DNA of 36,793 nt from positions 1 through 36,793 of the forward strand of contig JAJRSR010000129.1 of the NCBI GenBank assembly GCA_024278695.1, in the 5' to 3' direction. Source of the DNA: Planctomycetota bacterium (GTDB lineage: Bacteria; Planctomycetota; Phycisphaerae; UBA1845). The notes beneath the pieces were generated by a model. It was given only the letters and a program-made list of their open reading frames with translations, had not been told where the DNA came from and searched no databases. Shown here piece after piece: positions 16,896-25,127 of this stretch (position 1 is its first letter; each line of letters opens with the position of its first letter). Position numbers and translations under genes: made by a program.

Positions 16896-18012
16896 ATGGC
16901 GTACTGCGAAAACCCTACCGAAACCCTAAAATCCCTGACCGCTCGGATCGTAGCTATCCGGGACTCTCTTTGACTTCCCAGCCAAAGAAGCTGCCCTGAC
17001 CGCCGTTGAAGGCGAGATGGCCGCACCCGATCTCTGGGACAACCCCGAAAACGCAAAGCAGACCGTCGATCGGTTAAAGGCATTGAAAGCCGTGGTGGAC
17101 CCAGTGCGTGATGCCGGCGCGCAGGCGGATGACCTGTCGGCCATGCTGGAGCTACTGGCTGAGGGCGACGACGACGACGTGCTTGCAGAGCTGCACGACG
17201 GGCTGGAGGCGTTGGACAAGGCCGTCGGACGCGTGGAGTTGTTGACGCTTCTGTCTCGGCCTGACGATTCAAGCAATGCGTATTTCAACATTCAAGCCGG
17301 CACCGGCGGCGACGACGCTTGCGATTGGGCCGAGATGCTGCTACGCATGTACCTGCGTTACTTCGAACGGAGCGGCTACGCGATCGAGGAACTCGCCATG
17401 CGACACGGCGAGAACGCAGGGATTCAATCGTGCAGTTTTCTCATTAAGGGACCATACGCTTACGGCTGTTTGTCTTGTGAAACAGGTGTCCACCGCCTGG
17501 TACGCATCTCGCCGTTTTCCGCACAGGGCAAACGCGAAACGAGTTTCGCATCGGTGGATGTGCAGCCGGAGATCGGCGACATCGAGATCGAGGTGAACTG
17601 GGACGACGACGTGCGCGAAGACACCTACCGGGCCAGCGGATCGGGCGGTCAGCACGTCAACAAAACCTCGTCGGCGGTGCGGCTCACACACCTAGCGACG
17701 AACTTGGTGGCACAGTGTCAGACCGAACGTTCGCAGCACAAGAACCGCGCGACAGCCAGGAAGATGCTCCAGTCGCGCCTCTACCTCTTCGAGCAGGCCA
17801 AACGCGACACCGAGCTAGCGAAGATCTACAGTGAAAAGGGGCAGATCGGCTGGGGCAACTCGATCCGCAGCTATTTTTTGTATCCCGAACAGCGCGTAAA
17901 GGATGCACGGACCTCTGTGAACACATCGGACACAACCGGCGTCTTGGACGGCGACATCCAGCAGTTCATCGACGCAGAGCTTCGCCGCAGAGCCGCAGCG
18001 CGGCACAAGTAG
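16896..18012 (+). CDS. prfB: peptide chain release factor 2 (programmed +1 frameshift)
   Basis: The protein is read as join(16896..16970, 16972..18012), giving 371 residues. The first frame reads M-A-Y-C-E-N through R-D-S-L and stops at TGA (16971-16973). Shifting +1 at CTT continues as D-F-P-A-K-E-A-A-L and on into GEMAAPDLWDNPENA. The joined product has SPF at 205-207 (stop-codon recognition for UGA/UAA) and GGQ at 250-252 (peptidyl hydrolysis), the same numbering as E. coli RF2. RF2 ends translation at UAA and UGA; low RF2 favours the shift, giving autoregulation. CGGAG lies 10 bases before the ATG. Without the frameshift only a truncated 331-residue frame from 17017 would be called. Confidence 0.95.
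16959..16974 (+). promoter_or_regulatory. prfB programmed +1 frameshift site
   Basis: The site reads CGGGAC-TCT-CTT-TGA-C. CTT (16968-16970) is the slippery codon, TGA the in-frame stop, and the shifted frame resumes at GAC (16972). In E. coli the equivalent is AGGGGG-TAT-CTT-TGA-C. Here the internal Shine-Dalgarno-like stimulator is degenerate (CGGGAC) but keeps the same 3-base spacing. Confidence 0.92.
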
Positions 18013-18069
18013 CCCATAGCCACGATTGTTGCCCATACCACCCCACCCAAGGCCGCCCAAACGGTCTTG

Positions 18070-18096
18070 CCCCCCCCTCCCCCCCCCAAAAAAAAA
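18070..18096. repeat. C8-T-C9-A9 homopolymer tract
   Basis: Eight C, one T, nine C and nine A stand in a row between prfB and the beta-helix gene, about 130 bases before the latter's ATG. The minus strand reads T9-G9-A-G8, which could form a G-quadruplex. Such runs slip during replication, and reads across them are error-prone, so the exact length is uncertain. Confidence 0.85.
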
Positions 18097-18159
18097 CGAA
18101 GCTCGCGTAATTTTCATTGCATTCGTAACGCGATACAGGTAGGCTCGGTGTCGTGGGCA

Positions 18160-18193
18160 TCCAATTCGGCTGGCCGTAGGCGTCCAATTCGGC
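18160..18193 (+). repeat. direct repeat TCCAATTCGGC x2 upstream of the beta-helix gene
   Basis: Identical 11-mers at 18160-18170 and 18183-18193 are spaced 23 bases start to start, roughly two helical turns. They stand 32-65 bases before the ATG. This spacing suits a pair of regulator sites on one DNA face. No clear -35/-10 pair was seen beside them. Confidence 0.5.
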
Positions 18194-18224
18194 CGAATGT
18201 GCGGGCCTTTTAGGGAGAGCGAAA

Positions 18225-21200
18225 ATGGGTTCACTGCGACATCATTCCACGTGCATTTTCTTATGCGTTCTCGTCGCTGGCTTGTGTTCATCATCTGCGG
18301 GTGCAGCTACCATCTTCGTTGACGCGTCAGCCAACGGTGCCGTGCAAAACGGATCAAGTTGGTGCGCGGGATACCTGAATCTTCAAGACGCCCTGGCGGC
18401 AGCATTGTTCGGGGATGAGGTGCGGGTCGCTAACGGAACATACAGACCGGACCAAGGTGATACCGTTGTTGCCGGTGACCGTCTGGCGTCGTTCGGCCTG
18501 CTTTCCGGTGTTGCACTTCGTGGTGGGTATGCGGGCTGCGGTGCGATTGATCCCGACGCGCGAAATCTCGCATTGTATACAACAACGCTCAGCGGTGATT
18601 TGACCGGGAACGACGCTCCCGCATACGCAAACCGATCAGATAACAGCTACCACGTCGTCACCTATAACGACCCGAATGCAATTGATTCCGTGTTGGACGG
18701 GTTCACGGTGAGCGGCGGTTATGCGGATGGTACCGGACCGGCCGGCATCGCTTCCAACCAGGGCTCAGGTATCCATATCCGCCTTGATTCACAAATGTGC
18801 ATTCCCGGTGGTCCGACGATTCGCAATTGCACTGTAGAAGACAACTGGTCGGCCCATCACGGTGCAATCAACATCCATGCCGACCAAGCCCTCATCGACA
18901 ACTGCACGATTCGCAACAACTATAGTGATTTTCGCGGCGGCGGGCTGCTAATCCAAAGCGGCAACGCCACGGTTCGCAATTGCGTGATTACCAATAATTT
19001 CGCAAAAGATGAGGGCGGAGGCATCTGGACCGGGCACAGTGCCGATCCGACTTGCGCTGTTACAAGCGGCGCGCTGTTTGAAAACTGCACAATCAATGAC
19101 AACATGACCGACCTCAACGGCGGCGGTTTCTTCGCTGGCGATCTCAGTTCGTCCATCATCTCAAATTGCATCTTGGAAAGAAACGTAGCAGGCTTTCAAG
19201 GTGGAGGCCTGCATTTGGAGGATGGTCCCATCACGGTCACTGATTCGACCTTTCTCGATAACGCCGGGGGGGCTGGCGATCAAGCAGCGACCCTCGCGGG
19301 TGGCGGTGGCGCATGGTTGAACTGCCGCAGACAGGGATTTGAAGCCGTGTTGAGTGACTGCACCTTCCGGGGCAACGCCACCAGCATGCTACTCGGGCGC
19401 GGCGGCGGCCTCCAATCGAGTTCCACCAGCGTCTTGCGAGTAACTCGCAGTTTGTTCGAAAACAATCTGGGAGGCAGCGGTTCCGGAATTTGGTATGGCG
19501 GCCGAACAGTCGTGACGGACTCGATGTTTCTCGGCAACCAAGCCCGAGCCCTTGGCGGTGGTCTCTCCTCGGACAGCAATGGCGATCTCACGATGAGCCG
19601 CACGATAGTCTCCAACAACATCATTCTCGAAAATGTGGCCGGCGGCGGCGGTGCCGGGCTGGCCGTGTACGGAGGCTCTCTGAAGATCGCAAACTGTTGG
19701 TTCGTGGGAAACCACGAGATCAGTGACCTCAGCCTTGGCTACGGCTGTGGGGGTGTGTTGGTCAACGCCAGGGCGATTGCTGAAATCAGCAACTCCGTTT
19801 TCCTCGGCAACTTCGCGCACGCTGGCGGCGGATTGTGCGTCAACAATTTTTCCGAAGCACTTGTTACAAATTGCACATTCGCTCAGAACACGTCAACGAT
19901 TGACGGTGCCGGGATTCTCACCTTCAGGTCTGTGCTAACCGTCGTCAATTCCATTCTCTGGAACATACTCAACAACCAAGTTGGCGAGATGTTTACGATC
20001 CGCAGCTCCGTGGAGGAGCCAGCCAATCCGGCCGACGTGGTGGTTGAATCCACTTGCATCCAGGGCGGCTGGAGCGGCGTTGGGAACGACAACATCGACA
20101 TCGATCCCGGTTTCATGAACGTCTTAGGCCTCGACGGTATTCCTGGAACGCTCGATGACGATGTCCGATTGCAATACGATTCTCCCTGCGTTGATGCTGG
20201 CGATAATGCAGGGGTCCCGCTTGATGCCACCGACTTGGACGGTGACGGCGATACGTCGGAGCCCGTCTCAGTAGACCTGAACGAGAACCCACGTATGGTC
20301 GGCGCAGCGATTGATATGGGAGCCTACGAACGTGAGGACTGCAACAACAACGGCATCCCTGACAACGATGACATTCTTGCCGGAACCAGCGAAGACTGTG
20401 ACGGTAACGGCGTTCCGGATGAGTGTGACCCGGACTGCAACGCCAACGGCGTCACGGATGGCTGCGACCCAGACCGCGATGCAGACGGCACCATCGACGA
20501 TTGTGATCTCTGCCCCGATGACAGTTCCAAACTAGAACCGGGCGTGTGCGGCTGCGGTATTCCAGATGTTGATTCGGACAGTGACACCGTATTGGATTGC
20601 CTTGACGCCTGCCCCGGCGCGGACGATCTTGTGGATACCGACGGTGACGGGACTGCCGATGGATGCGATCCTTGCGACGCCACAGACACCACCCTCGATT
20701 GTAACCGCAACGGCTACTCCGATCCGTGCGAAGTCTTAGATGGCGTGGCTGTGGACCTGGACGGCAACAACGTGCCTGACGAGTGCGACTTCATGCCTAC
20801 CGCCGTGACTGAAGGCTGCCGGGCTCTTGGTGCGACACCCGCGCCAGGCACGGAAGCCGTTGCCTTGCGTCTCACCTCGCAGGACATGCTATGCCTGAAT
20901 CAGTTCGTCACGGAGAACGGTCAACTGTCAGACGCACCGACATTCCAAACGCCGACCGCGTGGGGCACCGTCGTGATTGTCGATCCGAACATCGTTCCCG
21001 ACATCTTGTATGTCCTAACATCCGAGTTCAAGGGCGGTGCTATCTCGGCCGGCGCGTGGGTTGCTTCAGCGCCCTGGGGCGACGTGGTGGGGAATGATCC
21101 GGGGAGTCTACCCGATGGCGTGGCCAACTTCCGGGACATCTCGGCATCGGTGGCATGCTTCCTAAATGACCCCGACGCACCGCCGATTTACCGCTGCGAC

Positions 21201-21305
21201 ATAGCCCCGGCCATCCCAGATGGCCAGGCAAACTTCGAAGATATTTCATCTGCCGTGGAAGGGTTTCTTCAAACCCCTTACTCGCTATCAACACCATGCC
21301 CGTAA
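18225..21305 (+). CDS. secreted parallel beta-helix protein with calcium-binding repeats and dockerin-like C-terminus
   Basis: This 1026-residue protein opens with a signal peptide ending about SSAGAA. Residues about 28-110 have the IFVDASANG start and FGDEVRVANGTY common at the front of beta-helix surface proteins. Repeats of the form NCTI-RNN-GGGL run from about 150 to 610, forming a right-handed beta-helix of the Pmp/choice-of-anchor type. Residues about 700-860 are Asp/Asn/Cys-rich calcium-binding repeats (CDGNGVPDECD, DRDADGTIDDCD, DTDGDGTADGCD) like thrombospondin type 3. The last ~100 residues hold two dockerin-like motifs, VANFRDISASVACFL and ANFEDISSAVEGFL, ending in CP. AGGGAG stands 7 bases before the ATG. 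It is probably exported and cell-surface or matrix associated; the ligand is unknown. Confidence 0.85.
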   Translation: MGSLRHHSTCIFLCVLVAGLCSSSAGAATIFVDASANGAVQNGSSWCAGYLNLQDALAAALFGDEVRVANGTYRPDQGDTVVAGDRLASFGLLSGVALRGGYAGCGAIDPDARNLALYTTTLSGDLTGNDAPAYANRSDNSYHVVTYNDPNAIDSVLDGFTVSGGYADGTGPAGIASNQGSGIHIRLDSQMCIPGGPTIRNCTVEDNWSAHHGAINIHADQALIDNCTIRNNYSDFRGGGLLIQSGNATVRNCVITNNFAKDEGGGIWTGHSADPTCAVTSGALFENCTINDNMTDLNGGGFFAGDLSSSIISNCILERNVAGFQGGGLHLEDGPITVTDSTFLDNAGGAGDQAATLAGGGGAWLNCRRQGFEAVLSDCTFRGNATSMLLGRGGGLQSSSTSVLRVTRSLFENNLGGSGSGIWYGGRTVVTDSMFLGNQARALGGGLSSDSNGDLTMSRTIVSNNIILENVAGGGGAGLAVYGGSLKIANCWFVGNHEISDLSLGYGCGGVLVNARAIAEISNSVFLGNFAHAGGGLCVNNFSEALVTNCTFAQNTSTIDGAGILTFRSVLTVVNSILWNILNNQVGEMFTIRSSVEEPANPADVVVESTCIQGGWSGVGNDNIDIDPGFMNVLGLDGIPGTLDDDVRLQYDSPCVDAGDNAGVPLDATDLDGDGDTSEPVSVDLNENPRMVGAAIDMGAYEREDCNNNGIPDNDDILAGTSEDCDGNGVPDECDPDCNANGVTDGCDPDRDADGTIDDCDLCPDDSSKLEPGVCGCGIPDVDSDSDTVLDCLDACPGADDLVDTDGDGTADGCDPCDATDTTLDCNRNGYSDPCEVLDGVAVDLDGNNVPDECDFMPTAVTEGCRALGATPAPGTEAVALRLTSQDMLCLNQFVTENGQLSDAPTFQTPTAWGTVVIVDPNIVPDILYVLTSEFKGGAISAGAWVASAPWGDVVGNDPGSLPDGVANFRDISASVACFLNDPDAPPIYRCDIAPAIPDGQANFEDISSAVEGFLQTPYSLSTPCP

Positions 21306-21494
21306 TGGCAGGAAAGAGTCACGGGGCATTTCGAGGCTGCATCCACCTCAAGATCCAAGCGTCCTATGGGTACTCGCGTTACGCATCGCAACAAACATGA
21401 GCGAATAGGCGGACCAAGCTTGCGAAGGTGTGCCAGTCTTGTGATCACGGCGGTCCGCGACGCCAACAGGCTTGCGGGGTTCAGGAACTAACAC

Positions 21495-21974
21495 CTACTG
21501 GGCACTGGCAAGCCGATATTGACTCTGATATTTACTGATATCAAGGAGGTCAACATCGCCGTCGGTGTCGAAGTCGTACTGGCGATCCTTGCGCTTACTG
21601 TCTTTGCATTCGGCAGCGGCACCCGCCGCGGGACCGCTGACACAAAGCGAGATGTAAGCCGAGCCGGCCGCTTCATCTCGTATTTTCTGAGAAGCAACGC
21701 GCGACTGCTCGCCGATGTCGGACAGCTTCACATAGAACATGGCGGACCACACCACCGCCGCCAAACCAATGGTGGCCACGACAGGAATCCATTTGCGCCC
21801 GATCGTAACGGCGAGCGGCACCGGAACCTCCGATGACTCACGCAGCAAACGACTCGCGTCGATCCGCGTCTGACTAAAGACACCAGCCGACTCCGCAGCC
21901 GCAGCCTCCTTCAGGAGTTTCTCCATCGGAGTGATCGGATCGGCCGCGTTTGAGTTATCAGGATGTTGCGTCAT
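21495..21974 (-). CDS. bitopic membrane protein, candidate anti-sigma factor with EF-hand-like periplasmic loop
   Basis: This 159-residue protein has a cytoplasmic part (1-60) with an acidic/alanine helix (MEKLLKEAAAAESA). One membrane helix follows at about 62-81 (WIPVVATIGLAAVVWSAMFY), then a periplasmic part. Near the C-terminus DFDTDGDVDLLD (134-145) has acidic residues at loop positions 1, 3, 5, 9 and 12 of an EF-hand/dockerin calcium loop, followed by ISKYQSQY. It lies 78 bases downstream of an ECF-type sigma gene on the same strand, the usual place for an anti-sigma factor, but no known anti-sigma domain was recognised. The ATG at 21974 is supported by GGCGGAG about 7 bases upstream; a longer TTG frame is less likely. 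Confidence 0.6.
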   Translation of the reverse strand: MTQHPDNSNAADPITPMEKLLKEAAAAESAGVFSQTRIDASRLLRESSEVPVPLAVTIGRKWIPVVATIGLAAVVWSAMFYVKLSDIGEQSRVASQKIRDEAAGSAYISLCVSGPAAGAAAECKDSKRKDRQYDFDTDGDVDLLDISKYQSQYRLASAQ

Positions 21975-22052
21975 CAAGACTCCGCCTTCTAAAACCCGGA
22001 ACGAGCCACCGCAATCGCTGCAAAGCAAGCCCAGCCCGTCCCTCTACGCTAA

Positions 22053-22778
22053 TTAGTCGCCACCCTCGGCCTCAGGCGCGAGACTTTTTTCACTTTTCGC
22101 CGTCATGCACAACCGCAGACGGTCCAATAACCGCCTCCACCGCGACCTTAGCGTAGATTCTGCCACGCCGAGGGATTCTGATGCCATTTTCCAGCGACGA
22201 CTCGTAATCGCCTCCAACTGCCCCAACAGCGGCCTATCCTCAGCCGCCACCGCAGCGAGGCATTTTTGTAGCGATTCCATATCCTCTAACTGGGAGAGCA
22301 TTTCAAGCGGGTCGGCCGCCTCAGCCCCGATTTTGCCTGCCATATCGTCCTGTGCGTCCAAAGACTCCGCCTCCAGCCCCTTCCGACGCAAGGCGCTCAC
22401 GGCTTGGTTACGTGCGATCCGGGTCAAGTAGGCCGGCATTGACGCGGGAAGCTGATCCGGGGCACGATTGAGCGATTGCACAAATCCCGTCCAGGTTGCT
22501 GAAGCGACAGAATCCAGCCACTGTGGGTCGTCATGGCACCGCTGTTGCGATACATGGAATACTGTATATCGGACCAACCGATCGTACCTGGCGAGCATCT
22601 GCCGCAGTGCCGCGGGATCTCCGCCGATAATGGACGCGGCCAGGAACCCATCGTCAACCCCGGTTTCGGGTGACTCCTCGCGGTAGCGGGGCATTGCAGC
22701 CCGAAGTTCGGCAGTCATACGCACATTATCAGTGGGTCCAGTCAAAGCCGCAAGCGGGCGCTGCGACCCGATAATCAT
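22053..22778 (-). CDS. ECF-type RNA polymerase sigma factor
   Basis: This 241-residue protein has sigma70 region 2 at about 55-135 (ALRQMLARYDRLVRYTVF, then YLTRIARNQAVSALRRKG). A linker follows, then region 4 (LEAITSRRWKMASESLGV, AESTLRSRWRRLLDRLRL) as a helix-turn-helix for -35 recognition. The N-terminal 40 residues are not conserved; a second ATG at 22718 (MTAELRAAMPRY) is an equally possible start, and neither has a clear Shine-Dalgarno. It is divergent from the subtilisin-like protease (about 145 bases between) and precedes a membrane protein that may restrain it. Typical ECF factors are released by an envelope signal. Its target promoters are unknown. Confidence 0.8.
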   Translation of the reverse strand: MIIGSQRPLAALTGPTDNVRMTAELRAAMPRYREESPETGVDDGFLAASIIGGDPAALRQMLARYDRLVRYTVFHVSQQRCHDDPQWLDSVASATWTGFVQSLNRAPDQLPASMPAYLTRIARNQAVSALRRKGLEAESLDAQDDMAGKIGAEAADPLEMLSQLEDMESLQKCLAAVAAEDRPLLGQLEAITSRRWKMASESLGVAESTLRSRWRRLLDRLRLCMTAKSEKSLAPEAEGGD

Positions 22779-22923
22779 CTGACCGTTTGACCGATGCTAC
22801 CCACATGATCAATTATTTCGCGAGAATTCAGTAGGAAAAAGCCTCAAACGCGTGTATCATGGTGTGGCGGTCTTTAGGGTGCGCATCTACACTGCACCGG
22901 GAAGGCTACACGGAGGGTCCGAC

Positions 22924-25095
22924 TTGCTGGGGTTACGAAGATCAATACCGTCGGCGGTTTTCTTGTGCGCCGTCGCTACGTCCATGGTCAATCCGGCTGA
23001 AGCACAGTGGCACTATTACTACTTCGATGAGGTTCGACCGCTAACGCTTGATCCCTCCCGAGTAGCGGTGCGTATGGACGCAGGTGTGGTTGCTTCTGCC
23101 CCGGCTACGACCGATCCCGCTAGCGTCTCACCAATGTCGGCTGCGGGCTGGGATCTTGTTCAATCTCCTGGTGGCATCGCCTCAGCCGACATCGCCACGC
23201 GTGTCGCCGCCGTGGGTGCGGCCAACGGCTACGCATCGCCCGTTTTCATCGATCAATTCGGCGGACCGATTATTATCACGCCCGACATACTCATCGGTTT
23301 TCACGATGACGTCGGCACGACGCGCGCCGAGCAAATCCTCAACAGCGTACCGTCCGCTCGAATCACCGAACCACGCTTAGGTGGAATGTCCGGGGCCTAC
23401 CGACTATCGAGCGGACGCCAAAGCGGTTTCGATGTGCTAACCATCGCCAACGCGCTGGCCGAGCTGTCTGAAGTCAAGTTCGCGGAACCCAATATGGTGT
23501 TCACAGGGCACAGCGCCGGCGTACCAACGGATCCGTTTTTTGCCGACGCCTGGGGACTCGACAATACCGGCCAATTCGGAGGCACACCGGGCGTAGATTT
23601 GTCCGCGATTGATGCGTGGCAAGTAACAACCGGTGACCCATCCGTGATCGTCGTCATCCTGGACTCCGGCGTCGAACTGGGACATCCCGACTTGAATCAG
23701 TTCACCCCCGGCACGGACACCACAAGCGACGCCTCCACCGACGGAGGGCCAGTCAACCAGTTTGATGACCACGGCACAACCGTGGCAGGTTGTGTCTCCG
23801 GGGTTCTGAATAACGGCCTCGGTGCCGCCGGAATCGCCCCGGATTGCCTCACGGCTTCGGCTCGAACCTTTATTCACGTGAACGGCGCCGGCAACTGGAT
23901 CAGCGAGTCAAGCTGGACGGTGGATAGTCTTGCGTGGGCCGAGAGCATCGGTGCGAGCGTCACGAACAACAGCAATTGCTACGCCATCCAGTCGGCCGCC
24001 GTCACCGCGAAGTACGCAAGCAGCAGAGCCAACGGAATCGTTCATTTTGCAAGCTCTTGTAACGAAGGTACGGCCGTTATCGGGTACCCAGCTTCCTTGC
24101 CAACCGTTAGTGCCATAGGTGCAATTGATGCCAATGGACTGCGCGCCAGCTTCAGTAACGTTGGCGAGGCGCTAGCGTTTGCTGCGCCGGGCGTGAACAT
24201 CATCACGACCGACCGAACCGGCATTGAGGGATATGATCCGGGCGACTTCGCCTTTGTCCAAGGCACCTCATACGCATCCCCCTATGCCGCTGGCGTCGCG
24301 GCATTGCTCATCACGGCCAATCCCGGCATCACCCCCGAGCTTGTTGAAGCGGCCTTGCGGGAAACCGTCGTCGATCTTGGTGACCCTGGGCATGACATCC
24401 TCACCGGGTTTGGTCTCGTCAACGCGGCTAACGCGCTGCAATGGCAAATTAGCTGCGCTTCGTTAGAACCCACCCTGGCAGAGCCCGTCCCGACCCTCAA
24501 GAATCGGTATGTGTCGTTTGTGCCACCACAAGATGGCCAACGCCGAGCCATTAGGTTTACGTTACAAGATCTCCCGCCGCCACACGACACCCTCAATGGC
24601 ACAGAGCTCTGGGTGGGAGAGCCGTCGGTGTTTATTGATTCAATCTCGCAAGGGACGCAGTTCTTTGGGGCACAACTGCAATGCGCGCCGTTGTTTCGTG
24701 ACTGGGCTGACACGGACGTTCTCCATGTCTTCGGGCCGGAGATTATTCCCGGTGCCGCTTATCGAACCGAAACGGTACTGGAGTCTTGCTTCGCGATGAC
24801 GACGCAATTCCCAAGCTACTACTCAGCATCATCTTTCCCAGAAACCACACAAACCTGGGGAGATATCGAATCACCGTTTACCGAGGACAACAAGAACCTA
24901 CAGCCGGATTTCCTCGACATCAATGCTGTCATATTCGGCTTCCTGGATGATCCGGAATCGCCGGATAAACCCACAGCCGACCTTACGCCGGAGATGCCCG
25001 ACCACTTAGTCAACTTCAAGGATATCTCCGCCCTCGTTAAGGCCTTCCTCGGAGAGGAATACTCGCTCGACGGACCAACCATATCGTGCCCGTGA
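22924..25095 (+). CDS. secreted subtilisin-like (S8) serine protease with dockerin-like C-terminus
   Basis: This 723-residue protein has a TTG start at 22924, chosen because GGAGGG lies 6 bases upstream and a signal peptide follows directly (RR, hydrophobic core, PAEA-QW). Residues about 110-195 resemble the inhibitor-like propeptide of fervidolysin-type proteases (ILIGFHDDVGTTRAEQIL, VKFAEPNMVF). The catalytic triad is visible: Asp247 in VVILDSGVELGHPDL, His283 in DDHGTTVAGCVSG, Ser449 in QGTSYASPYAAGVAALL; Asn in SSCNEG is a possible oxyanion residue. The C-terminal ~200 residues end in paired dockerin-like motifs, PDFLDINAVIFGFL and VNFKDISALVKAFL, then a terminal CP, like the beta-helix protein upstream. 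It is probably a secreted or surface-attached processing or degradative protease. Confidence 0.9.
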   Translation: MLGLRRSIPSAVFLCAVATSMVNPAEAQWHYYYFDEVRPLTLDPSRVAVRMDAGVVASAPATTDPASVSPMSAAGWDLVQSPGGIASADIATRVAAVGAANGYASPVFIDQFGGPIIITPDILIGFHDDVGTTRAEQILNSVPSARITEPRLGGMSGAYRLSSGRQSGFDVLTIANALAELSEVKFAEPNMVFTGHSAGVPTDPFFADAWGLDNTGQFGGTPGVDLSAIDAWQVTTGDPSVIVVILDSGVELGHPDLNQFTPGTDTTSDASTDGGPVNQFDDHGTTVAGCVSGVLNNGLGAAGIAPDCLTASARTFIHVNGAGNWISESSWTVDSLAWAESIGASVTNNSNCYAIQSAAVTAKYASSRANGIVHFASSCNEGTAVIGYPASLPTVSAIGAIDANGLRASFSNVGEALAFAAPGVNIITTDRTGIEGYDPGDFAFVQGTSYASPYAAGVAALLITANPGITPELVEAALRETVVDLGDPGHDILTGFGLVNAANALQWQISCASLEPTLAEPVPTLKNRYVSFVPPQDGQRRAIRFTLQDLPPPHDTLNGTELWVGEPSVFIDSISQGTQFFGAQLQCAPLFRDWADTDVLHVFGPEIIPGAAYRTETVLESCFAMTTQFPSYYSASSFPETTQTWGDIESPFTEDNKNLQPDFLDINAVIFGFLDDPESPDKPTADLTPEMPDHLVNFKDISALVKAFLGEEYSLDGPTISCP

Positions 25096-25127
25096 CGTGC
25101 TGTGCCTGCCGCAATAAAAAACTTGGG

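Noticed and set aside
18097-18224. sigma70 promoter directly before the beta-helix gene
   Set aside because: The best pair (TTTTCA, 17 bases, TACAGG) matches the -10 consensus at only three positions.
21410-21470. GCGGACC/GGTCCGC inverted repeat between the beta-helix and anti-sigma-like genes as a terminator
   Set aside because: The loop is about 35 bases and no T-run follows on either strand, so it is unlikely to be a rho-independent terminator.
21990-22028. Zinc-ribbon-like start (LCSDCGGSFRV) on the anti-sigma-like protein
   Set aside because: It needs a TTG start without a good ribosome site, has only one CxxC pair, and a better ATG with GGCGGAG lies downstream at 21974.
22834-22860. 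GGAA...CGTG as an ECF-type promoter for the protease, or TATCAT as a -10
   Set aside because: The spacing between GGAA and CGTG is too short for ECF promoters, and no -35 fits TATCAT at 16-18 bases.
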